From JAKACU01 sp021821185 (GTDB taxonomy: Bacteria; Bacillota; Bacilli; Alicyclobacillales; SLC66): DNA of 21,478 nt. The notes beneath the pieces were generated by a model that was given only the letters and a program-made list of their open reading frames with translations, had not been told where the DNA came from and did no database searches. This document shows, in pieces, positions 13,569 to 20,406 of this stretch. The DNA lies in contig DAHWJX010000109.1 in assembly GCA_027343965.1 (NCBI GenBank), positions 1 through 21,478 on the forward strand, in the 5' to 3' direction. A program made the position numbers and the translations under genes. How positions within the stretch are numbered: position 1 is the first letter of the stretch; every line of letters begins with the position of its first letter.

Positions 13569-14521
13569 AATTGCTGTTTTTAGGAACTGGTGCAGGAACA
13601 CCGTCACGAACCAGAAATGTATCTGCTTTACTCTTACAATTTGATCAGGGAAAAGAAACTTGGTTATTTGATTGCGGAGAGGGTACCCAACAACAACTCT
13701 TGCGTGGTGGAATGGCTTTACAGCACATCTCACATATTTTCATCACGCATTTGCATGGTGATCACATCTATGGATTACCCGGTCTGCTGGCCACCAGATC
13801 ATTATCCGGCGGTCAAACACCATTACACTTGTTTGGACCTTCAAGGATTGTCGACTATCTTGAACGCACGTTAAAAATCACGCAGACTCATCTGCGTTAC
13901 GATCTCATTATCGAAGAAGTTCAAAATAACGGTCAATTTCCGTCCAGAATCTATGATCAACATGGTTTTTTTACCTTGTATCCACGATCTCATCGCCCCC
14001 TTTTATGTCAGGCATATCATCTTAACCATACGCTGGAAAGTTTAGTTTACATAATGTACGAAACCGACTTACAAGGAAAATTCCACCCAGAACGAGCGCA
14101 AACTTTCGATATTCCGCCTGGCCCGCTATATGCATCCTTAAAAAAAGGGGAGCAAATCACGTTACCTGATGGACGCATCGTAGACGGTCGCGACATGACT
14201 GATGCACCTATCCTTGGTAAGAAATTTGCCATTTTTGGTGATTCACGCCCCTTGGATGACACACCGCCGTTTCTGTGTCATCTTGACCTCATCGTGCACG
14301 AAGCGACTTTTTCACAAGAGCAACAAGAGCTCGCTAGGCCAAGCGGCCATAGTACAGCAGCCGAGGCAGCTTACATGGCACGTTCTTTACACGCGTCACG
14401 CCTCATTTTGACGCACCTAAGTGCACGCTACGCCAATCAAGAAGAATTCCTTTTGCAAGAAGCCAAATCCATCTTCCCCCAAGTCATGCTGGCTCACGAT
14501 TTTTCGGAATTTGTGGTATAG
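13565..14521 (+). CDS. rnz: Ribonuclease Z (tRNA 3' endonuclease)
   Basis: A 318-residue zinc-dependent metallo-beta-lactamase-fold nuclease that cuts tRNA precursors after the discriminator base so that CCA can be added. The zinc ligands are in place: THLHGDH (His62, His64, Asp66, His67), His155 (LNHTLES), Asp226 (FGDSRP) and His284 (LTHLSARY). HEATF and GHSTAAEAA are further RNase Z marks. The insertion around 170-215, with the Gly/Pro-rich part (DIPPGPLYASLKKGE), is the flexible exosite arm that binds the tRNA elbow. Length is normal. The ATG at 13565 overlaps the SH3-like gene. No independent promoter or strong site is seen, so translation depends on coupling. panD follows after 42 bases. 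Confidence 0.96.
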   Translation: MKLLFLGTGAGTPSRTRNVSALLLQFDQGKETWLFDCGEGTQQQLLRGGMALQHISHIFITHLHGDHIYGLPGLLATRSLSGGQTPLHLFGPSRIVDYLERTLKITQTHLRYDLIIEEVQNNGQFPSRIYDQHGFFTLYPRSHRPLLCQAYHLNHTLESLVYIMYETDLQGKFHPERAQTFDIPPGPLYASLKKGEQITLPDGRIVDGRDMTDAPILGKKFAIFGDSRPLDDTPPFLCHLDLIVHEATFSQEQQELARPSGHSTAAEAAYMARSLHASRLILTHLSARYANQEEFLLQEAKSIFPQVMLAHDFSEFVV

Positions 14522-14563
14522 TAGAGTTACAGGTTTCAATTATGATTTTAAGGAAGTGTCTTG

Positions 14564-14941
14564 TTGCTAAGGACGATTTGCAAAGGCAAAATTCATCGCG
14601 CCACCGTTACCGAAGCTCGACTGGACTATGTAGGCAGCATCACGGTCGATCGCGCCCTGATGGATGCGGCCGATATCAGACCGTATGAGCTGGTACAAGT
14701 CACTAATGTTGCCAACGCCACGTTGTGGCGCACTTATGCTATTCCAGCTGAAGCAGGCTCAGGGACCATCTGTCTAAACGGTCCACCGGCACGTTTATTT
14801 CAACCAACAGATCTCGTCATTATTTTATCACTGTGTGAAATGACGGATGAAGAGTATGAAAAAACGACTTCTCATATCGTACATGTCGATCAAAGCAATC
14901 GAATTACGCGCATTGAGTCTCACAAACTAAGTGAATTATAA
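14564..14941 (+). CDS. panD: Aspartate 1-decarboxylase (pyruvoyl enzyme)
   Basis: A 125-residue proenzyme that makes beta-alanine from aspartate for pantothenate and CoA synthesis. It self-cleaves between Gly24 and Ser25 in YVGSITVD, turning Ser25 into the pyruvoyl group. Other family marks are MLRTICKGKIHRATVTEA, TYAIPAEAGSGTICLNGPPARL and VIILSL. There are two adjacent TTG codons (14561 and 14564). The second gives the standard MxRT opening, puts the cleavage Ser exactly at 25, and lies 7 bases after AAGGAAG, so I use it. It lies 42 bases after rnz on the same strand and is closed by a strong terminator. panB and panC are not nearby. Confidence 0.96.
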   Translation: MLRTICKGKIHRATVTEARLDYVGSITVDRALMDAADIRPYELVQVTNVANATLWRTYAIPAEAGSGTICLNGPPARLFQPTDLVIILSLCEMTDEEYEKTTSHIVHVDQSNRITRIESHKLSEL

Positions 14942-14976
14942 AAGAAATCGGAGGGATTACCCTCCGATTTCTTTTA
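14941..14976 (+). terminator. Rho-independent terminator after panD
   Basis: A 15-bp perfect stem (14941-14955, core ATCGGAGGG, with 14960-14974, core CCCTCCGAT) has a 4-base loop and ends in CTTTTA. The first base is the last base of the panD stop codon. It ends the SH3-rnz-panD transcript. Confidence 0.9.
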
Positions 14977-15113
14977 TGCATCCCCCTGATGGCCCTGCGC
15001 AACTACATCTCTCTATCTGCGCTAACAAAATCATCCCTATGCAAGCGCTTCCAAGTTATTATACGAATTATGCTTGATATTGGCAAGCAGGTGTTTATTT
15101 TGTCGATTCATAG

Positions 15114-15119
15114 TATAGT
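15114..15119 (+). promoter_or_regulatory. Candidate -10 element of the 30-residue membrane protein gene
   Basis: TATAGT at 15114-15119 is a fair sigma-A -10, but no -35 box is found at 16-18 bases. The overlapping CATAGTATA (15109-15117) fits the sigma-K -10 pattern CATANNNTA, again without a convincing -35. A leader of about 35 bases would result. Confidence 0.3.
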
Positions 15120-15158
15120 AGATTCGTTCAAGAATGATCGTGAAAAGGAGGTAGTCAA

Positions 15159-15251
15159 GTGATCGGAGGACATACCATTCGGTATCTTATTATTGCCGTC
15201 ATTGTTATAGTAGGCATCGTCTACTTTGTGATGCGTGGACGTAAAAAATAA
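15159..15251 (+). CDS. 30-residue single-pass membrane protein
   Basis: A very short gene with an excellent ribosome site, AAAAGGAGG (15143-15151), 7 bases before a GTG start. It encodes 30 residues: a short polar start MIGGHTIRY, a continuous hydrophobic helix LIIAVIVIVGIVYFV of about 16 residues, and a positive tail MRGRKK that predicts an N-out, C-in orientation. The stop is TAA. A GC-rich hairpin follows. No family is recognised. Comparable small hydrophobic proteins in Bacilli are made in sporulation or stress, or act as regulators of membrane complexes, but the sequence gives no specific partner. It is flanked by panD and by the convergent CapK-like gene. Confidence 0.68.
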   Translation: MIGGHTIRYLIIAVIVIVGIVYFVMRGRKK

Positions 15252-15273
15252 TCGCGTTTTACAAATACGTACA

Positions 15274-15295
15274 ATGGGCGCCACATGGCGCCCAT
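15274..15295. terminator. GC-rich hairpin between convergent genes
   Basis: ATGGGCGCC (15274-15282) and GGCGCCCAT (15287-15295) form a perfect 9-bp stem with a 4-base loop, between the small membrane protein gene (+) and the CapK-like gene (-). T tracts are poor on both sides, so termination may be partial. Confidence 0.6.
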
Positions 15296-15306
15296 ATAAC
15301 CACCTT

Positions 15307-16665
15307 CTATCGTGGTAATGCAAAGTTCCTTATGGCCGCACGAACCTTGCCGGAATCTGCCGGTGCAATCTCTTTGACTCGTTCCACACGAATCATAACC
15401 TCACCCATGCGATTGGTTATACCCATTTTAAACTCATCAATGTCCTGTGCCTTTAGCCCTTCATGATCTACGAGCCGCAATACAACATCATTTGGTGTTT
15501 GTTGAATTACTTGAAACTGTTTGATCGAAAGAAGGGTTCGCGCGACATTGGTAAAATATTGCCCGTTAATAAACGAACCGTCAAGAGCAAGAAAAGTGTC
15601 GTTCTCTCGTCCTTCGATGCTTTCCAGAACAGGCAATGTAATCTCGCACGAAGCCGGATCACTTGCCATCACAACAACATCGCCCAATTGATACCGCAAC
15701 CGAGGCATCACATAATTATGCAGATCGCTGACGAGCAACAACCCTTTTTGCCCCGGCGCGACAGGCTGTAGAGTTTTTATATCGACGGCCTCATAAACAG
15801 CATTTTCAACCGTTAAATGCAGATGCCCCTGTGAGCATTCATAACCGATAATACCACCATCGCGGGCGCCATACTCATTGATAACAGGGCATGCAAAGGC
15901 CTGTTCAATCAATTCTCGTTGATAAGGATAAAGCGTCTCTGCCGTATTGACGACTGCCTTTATGGGAATGGACAACTTGATTTTCTGTTCTAACATGAAG
16001 CTTGCAAATAACGCCAGTGCAGTTGCCCATCCATAGATATAAACAGGGCGAAAAGATTCAATAGTCTTTACATATTCCAGGAGTTGTTCTTTGCGTAAGT
16101 TAAAAGCTGGAATTACGATACGATTTTTCAAAAAACGTTCCTTCATTCGCTGCTTTCTTTGCGCTTGTTGGGAAAGTTCGATTGGAGAGCCCCAAATCAT
16201 AACACACGGATCACCTACACGAATGTTAGACCAAGATAGTCCACGATAACGTGCAGCCTCATAGTATTCCACCGTATGCCTGTCCATGTAAAAAGTTAAT
16301 GGCTTACCTGTGGATCCGCCGGTTCGGTTAAGAATACACTGGCTTCTGTCAGCTGCTTCAGAGAAATATTTTTCGGTATCTTCACGAAAAACATCCTTCG
16401 ACAAAACAGGAAACCGCGTCAAAGCTGAAAGCGGATCCTGTTCGATCAATGGCATCATTGAAGCAAAATCACGATAAGCGGGAACAGACGTGACAGCGTG
16501 TTGTAAAAGATGTCGTAACCGATCCTTTTGTAACTTTTTAAGTGCATCCCATGAAAGGGACTCTGATTTTTTTAACTCCAAAAGATTTTGCCGAATATGG
16601 TTACCTTTTGCTTTTTCCATTAGCGGAAACGCAAGATGTCGAATCATGGAACCTATTAAATCCAC
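15307..16665 (-). CDS. CapK / phenylacetate-CoA ligase-like adenylate-forming protein
   Basis: A 452-residue cytoplasmic protein of the PaaK/CapK branch of adenylate-forming enzymes, which activate a carboxylate with ATP. The AMP-binding loop NRTGGSTGKP is at 113-122, the substrate/adenine segment NEYGARDGG at 263-271, the ribose Asp in YQLGDVV at 329, GREND at 352-356 and a candidate C-terminal catalytic Lys440. The N terminus (HLLQHAVTSVPAYRDF) is typical of CapK proteins found in polysaccharide loci. The substrate is unknown. The start is GTG 16665, with GGGAAGG about 7 bases upstream. It is the last of three minus-strand genes, 27 bases after the SGNH hydrolase. Its neighbours suggest acyl or polysaccharide modification, not phenylacetate breakdown. 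Confidence 0.85.
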   Translation of the reverse strand: MDLIGSMIRHLAFPLMEKAKGNHIRQNLLELKKSESLSWDALKKLQKDRLRHLLQHAVTSVPAYRDFASMMPLIEQDPLSALTRFPVLSKDVFREDTEKYFSEAADRSQCILNRTGGSTGKPLTFYMDRHTVEYYEAARYRGLSWSNIRVGDPCVMIWGSPIELSQQAQRKQRMKERFLKNRIVIPAFNLRKEQLLEYVKTIESFRPVYIYGWATALALFASFMLEQKIKLSIPIKAVVNTAETLYPYQRELIEQAFACPVINEYGARDGGIIGYECSQGHLHLTVENAVYEAVDIKTLQPVAPGQKGLLLVSDLHNYVMPRLRYQLGDVVVMASDPASCEITLPVLESIEGRENDTFLALDGSFINGQYFTNVARTLLSIKQFQVIQQTPNDVVLRLVDHEGLKAQDIDEFKMGITNRMGEVMIRVERVKEIAPADSGKVRAAIRNFALPR

Positions 16666-16692
16666 TGTGCGTCCTTCCCTCTTATCCTATCG

Positions 16693-17439
16693 TCAGCCAT
16701 GAAAGGAAATAGCTCTCTGGCCGTAATGCGCTAGTAAATCCTGTGACAATAATTGTCCTCCTAAGATATGACCACGACTGTTGGGATGCCAACCATCTGC
16801 CATATAAGGCACGTAGGTCTGATGATGTGCCACGAGGTATGCTTTCATTTGATCAAATACGTTGCAAACTACAACATTAGAACTATGGAAGGAACGAGCA
16901 ATTTCCATTTCCCGGTTTAGGTATGCGGCTTCTTGTACTCGATATTGCGTGTAAGATGCTCGAGTTACAGGAGGGGTTACTACAATGACAACAGCATGAT
17001 GTGACAACGCCAAGGCAATTTGATCATGAATAGCTTTGTCATATTGCGGCATCGGCGTTTTCGCATTGGCGTCATCGAGGCCACCCCATGACAAAACCAC
17101 CACTTGTGGGTGCACTGTTTTGAGCCAACCGCTGTATTGTGCCGTAATCTTAGTAGATGTGTCACCAGCTTTTGCCTTGCGTATCACCGTATACGCATGA
17201 TCCGTTTGTGCAGATAATGTAGCAAAACCACGCGCCAGATAACCGCCTTCCGTATCCACCCAACCCTCTGCGACGGATGATCCAACGGTCATGACGCGAA
17301 TCGGAGCATAAGGCGCATGCCTTTTGTTACTTTGCTGACTAGCGTTTGGCATAAGCCTTGCGAGTCCACCTGTCGTAAAAATCACGACAAAAGACAACAC
17401 AAATAGGATTAGCGATGTAAATCGAATATTTTTAGACAT
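16693..17439 (-). CDS. Membrane-anchored or secreted SGNH/GDSL hydrolase
   Basis: A 248-residue esterase-fold protein. One N-terminal hydrophobic segment (residues 7-25) and no lipobox suggest export or anchoring outside the membrane. SGNH blocks in order: block I VGSSVAEGW, with nucleophile candidate Ser55; block II KAGDTS, with Gly92; block III SWGGLDDAN, where the usual Asn reads Asp (122-123); block V DGWHPN, with Asp215 and His218. The family hydrolyses or transfers acyl groups on lipids and polysaccharides. It starts at ATG 17439, with AAGGGG about 8-9 bases upstream, 16 bases after the acyl-CoA synthetase gene. In this operon it may add or remove the acyl group that the two ligases activate, but the substrate is not known. 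Confidence 0.85.
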   Translation of the reverse strand: MSKNIRFTSLILFVLSFVVIFTTGGLARLMPNASQQSNKRHAPYAPIRVMTVGSSVAEGWVDTEGGYLARGFATLSAQTDHAYTVIRKAKAGDTSTKITAQYSGWLKTVHPQVVVLSWGGLDDANAKTPMPQYDKAIHDQIALALSHHAVVIVVTPPVTRASYTQYRVQEAAYLNREMEIARSFHSSNVVVCNVFDQMKAYLVAHHQTYVPYMADGWHPNSRGHILGGQLLSQDLLAHYGQRAISFHG

Positions 17440-17455
17440 CGTAGATTCCCCTTGT

Positions 17456-19021
17456 TTAGACTGATCCCAAACACATCGTGTTTTCAGCCAGTACTTGTTG
17501 TTTTAGACGAGTTCGTTGAATTTTACCTGTTGGTCCAACTGGAATTTCATCGATCATATGATATTCAGACGGGCACTTGTACGCTGAAATGGTCTGCTTG
17601 CATTTATCCTTCAAGCGTTCGACTAGGGCGTTCACTTCCATGGATACAAAACTCCTAGGCACAATGTATGCCGCAACCCTTTCGCCATACATTTCATCAG
17701 GTAAGCCAATGACCGCAACAGATTGCACCATGTCATCCTGCCCAATCACTTCCTCCACTTCACGAGGCGTGATCTTTTGACCTGCGCGATTGATCATCTC
17801 CTTACTGCGCCCTGTAATAAAGACGTATCCCTCATCATCCGTATAACCAATATCGCCTGTATAAAACCAACCATCACGAAAACTAGTTCCTGATGTATCA
17901 CCGGATTCATACGATTTGACTATACTGTCGCCACAAATAGCAATCTCACCAACTTCAAAGGGAAGAAGTGAGATGCCATCGCTGTCTTTAATAGCAACAT
18001 CCACACCCGCTGGCAATCCAACCGAACCTAATTTACGAATGCCAGGTGGAACTGGGTTAACGCAAATCTGGCTTGCTGCTTCCGTCATACCATAGGATTC
18101 AATCACAGCAAGGCCAAACCGTTCCTCAAATTGCTTGGCGTGAAGTTCTGGCAATGGAGCCGATGCAGATCGGACAAAGCGTAAATGATGTGGATACATG
18201 ATATCTGTCTCTGACTTTAGCAAAATGGCGATGACGGTAGGCACAGCAGACACCCACGTAATACGCTGTTCACTAATGGTCTTCCAGAAGCGCGATGCAC
18301 TAAATTTTTTATCAAGGATCATCTTCCCGCCACTTAAAAGAGTTGACAGAAAGCCAATGACTTGAGCATTGACGTGAAATAGAGGTAAAAAGGCATAGCA
18401 TATATCGTCTCGCGTCAAACGGTGTGCCGCAATAACATGATTCGCAGTTGCCATTACCTGACCATGCGTTAATAATACACCTTTTGGCGTGCCTGTCGTG
18501 CCCGAAGTATAAAGTAAGATGGCACCATCATCAGCCTGGATCGTTTCACGGTGCAATTCCGAAGGTAATTTCTTCGTATCTTGTGAAATCCACGCAATGC
18601 CCTCCAAGGTCCAATAAGAAAATGAAAATTGCTCATCATCGTTCAAAATGCTAGCAATAAACGTGAGCGGAACATCTTTAACTTCCTTAATATAAGGCAC
18701 AAGTTGACGTGATACCACAGCACCATGAACTGCAGCCCGTACCATAACCTTAGAAAGTTCGGGTAACGGCATAAATGGATTCACTGGAACCACGACACTT
18801 CCATATAATAAAATCCCTAAATAGGCGGCTAAAAATCCATAAGAATTAATTTCAGACAACAAGACTCGTTGTCCTGGCAGAATTCCTGCCGTTCGCAGGG
18901 ATGCCTGAACTTTAGCAGCATCTTTTTTCAGATCAAGCGACGAATAAAAATGATCTTTAAAAAAAATACGCGGTCCATCTACTTGTAGTTGTTGAATCAA
19001 CTGTGAGATGAGCTCTGACAT
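17456..19021 (-). CDS. Long-chain acyl-CoA synthetase-like AMP-dependent ligase
   Basis: A 521-residue ANL-superfamily enzyme that forms an acyl-adenylate and then, usually, an acyl-CoA. All core motifs are present: the P-loop LLYTSGTTGTPKG (169-181), ESYGMTE (308-314), YTGD (387-390), GRSKEMINRAG (404-414) and the catalytic Lys500 in PTGKIQR. FLPLFHVNAQ (211-220) is typical of fatty-acid ligases. No fused carrier domain follows. It starts at ATG 19021, with GGAGCGG about 5 bases upstream. First gene of the minus-strand operon and divergent from an acyltransferase. Chain length and acceptor cannot be read from the sequence; fatty acyl, aryl or malonyl substrates are all possible. Confidence 0.92.
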   Translation of the reverse strand: MSELISQLIQQLQVDGPRIFFKDHFYSSLDLKKDAAKVQASLRTAGILPGQRVLLSEINSYGFLAAYLGILLYGSVVVPVNPFMPLPELSKVMVRAAVHGAVVSRQLVPYIKEVKDVPLTFIASILNDDEQFSFSYWTLEGIAWISQDTKKLPSELHRETIQADDGAILLYTSGTTGTPKGVLLTHGQVMATANHVIAAHRLTRDDICYAFLPLFHVNAQVIGFLSTLLSGGKMILDKKFSASRFWKTISEQRITWVSAVPTVIAILLKSETDIMYPHHLRFVRSASAPLPELHAKQFEERFGLAVIESYGMTEAASQICVNPVPPGIRKLGSVGLPAGVDVAIKDSDGISLLPFEVGEIAICGDSIVKSYESGDTSGTSFRDGWFYTGDIGYTDDEGYVFITGRSKEMINRAGQKITPREVEEVIGQDDMVQSVAVIGLPDEMYGERVAAYIVPRSFVSMEVNALVERLKDKCKQTISAYKCPSEYHMIDEIPVGPTGKIQRTRLKQQVLAENTMCLGSV

Positions 19022-19067
19022 AGTAACCGCTCCATTCCTAGCAAGTAATTTGATTATGCTCCAAAAC

Positions 19068-19087
19068 TCTTAAAGACGTCTTAAAGA
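19068..19087. promoter_or_regulatory. Tandem 9-bp repeat with 11-bp period in the divergent region
   Basis: TCTTAAAGA occurs at 19068-19076 and again at 19079-19087, 11 bases apart, on the same face of the helix. The core AAGACGTCTT between them is palindromic. Tandem sites at this spacing are usual for dimers of PhoB/OmpR-type regulators. The bound protein is unknown. Confidence 0.45.
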
Positions 19088-19131
19088 ATCTCTTTTTCAC
19101 CGCTTTTAAGATAAGTTTAAACATCTCCTTT

Positions 19132-19137
19132 TATGAT
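19132..19137 (+). promoter_or_regulatory. Candidate -10 box of the acyltransferase gene
   Basis: TATGAT lies 23 bases before the start codon. No good -35 box is found 16-18 bases upstream, which fits a promoter that needs an activator; the tandem repeat lies about 45-65 bases upstream. Confidence 0.4.
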
Positions 19138-19160
19138 AGCGTCATGGAAGGAGTGTGGAT

Positions 19161-20366
19161 ATGGAACAGACGCAGACAACACGAAGAGCAAAAGAACACC
19201 TTTATGAAGTAGATCTCATGAGAGCATTCATTATTCTAGGCGTGCTTTGTGTGCATGTACTCTCTTTTTTCAATTTATTTTCCTCACCGACAGCAACGAC
19301 ACGCATAGGATTTGATGTTGCTTTGGTCGCCTTGCACTTTACACGTGAAGCTTTCATGTTCATTACGGGCCTTGTACTTTTCATTGTGTACTATCACAAA
19401 CCCATTCACGCCCTCAACTTTTGGGGCAAACGCTTTAAACTCATCATCATCCCATATCTTGCTTTTACCCTTATCTATCTGCTCTTTACAGGGACATATT
19501 TGCACAATTTTAATTGGGCGCCATTACACGTTGTAATAACCTATCTTGTTAGCATTGCGACAGGTAACCAATTCTATCTCTATTATTTGGTCATCTCTAT
19601 GCAATTGTACATCTTGTTTCCATTATTCGTGCCTCTGATGCGCAAGCTTGAAAAATATCATGGTTGGGTCTTTCTTGTAAGCTTTATACTTGAAGTGATC
19701 TTTATGTGGTTCAATCAAACCTACCTTGAGACGATGAATATTTCCCATTTGCCCGGATGGCTTGGCACACTCATCTTCTATCGGGATCGCAATATCCTTA
19801 CCTATCAATTCTGGTTTGTAAGTGGTGCGATCGTTGCTGCGCACTATCAGCAAATCAAAGCATTTTTTACCAGTCGACCTTGGCTAGTCTATGGGAGCTT
19901 GGCCATTATGCTCATACTTTTATGGACTCATCAAGCGATCGATCGTACGGTCTTCCATGCCGATGAAAACATGTTGGTTTTGGTACTACAACCGATCATG
20001 ATACCTTATAGCCTGATCGTTACATTATCACTTTGGCAATTGGGTTCAAAGTGGGCAAGCGCAAGGCTGAAACCCCGTGTTCAATGGTTTTCTAGCTTTG
20101 TTAAAGTTGCTGCCGCTGCATCGTTTGGCGTTTTCTTGATTCACCCCATCGTCTTGCATTACCTGGAACTTTTCGTTTACGGTCTGCACACGACCAATAT
20201 AGAGCGATTGCTCATGTTACCCTTTGCCATACTTTTCGTGTACGGAGTTTCCATCCTGCTAGCGCGAATTATTGCCCACATTCCGTACCTCAGCTATATC
20301 GTCGGCCAAAAGACGGAAAAAAAGGGGTGGGTGATCGGTCACACACGTGTGTCAGAAACTCACTAG
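19161..20366 (+). CDS. Acyltransferase family 3 integral membrane protein
   Basis: A 401-residue polytopic membrane protein with about ten hydrophobic helices. It moves acyl groups, typically acetyl, onto surface polysaccharides or lipids. The family opening is clear: YEVDLMRAFIILGVLCVHVLSFF (15-37), with the conserved Arg and the likely catalytic His (about 33). FTREAFMFITGLVLF, YLYYLVISMQLYILFPLFVP and FGVFLIHPIVLHYLEL are further family segments. The C terminus is short and cytoplasmic. I chose ATG 19161, because AAGGAG (19148-19153) is 7 bases upstream; an in-frame GTG at 19155 is too close. It is divergent from the acyl-CoA synthetase operon and is followed after 40 bases by an MFS gene. 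Confidence 0.9.
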   Translation: MEQTQTTRRAKEHLYEVDLMRAFIILGVLCVHVLSFFNLFSSPTATTRIGFDVALVALHFTREAFMFITGLVLFIVYYHKPIHALNFWGKRFKLIIIPYLAFTLIYLLFTGTYLHNFNWAPLHVVITYLVSIATGNQFYLYYLVISMQLYILFPLFVPLMRKLEKYHGWVFLVSFILEVIFMWFNQTYLETMNISHLPGWLGTLIFYRDRNILTYQFWFVSGAIVAAHYQQIKAFFTSRPWLVYGSLAIMLILLWTHQAIDRTVFHADENMLVLVLQPIMIPYSLIVTLSLWQLGSKWASARLKPRVQWFSSFVKVAAAASFGVFLIHPIVLHYLELFVYGLHTTNIERLLMLPFAILFVYGVSILLARIIAHIPYLSYIVGQKTEKKGWVIGHTRVSETH

Positions 20367-20406
20367 ATGCACCTATTTTACACCATCTTAAAGGAGCGAT
20401 CTCAAC

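Noticed and set aside
14977..15108. RNA gene in the gap after panD
   Set aside because: One loose pairing (GCTTCCAA with TTGGCAAGC, one bulge) is present, but no promoter, T tract or tRNA-like fold supports a separate RNA.
19068..19087. Start of a CRISPR-like or satellite repeat array
   Set aside because: Only two 9-bp copies 11 bp apart, with no spacers or further copies.
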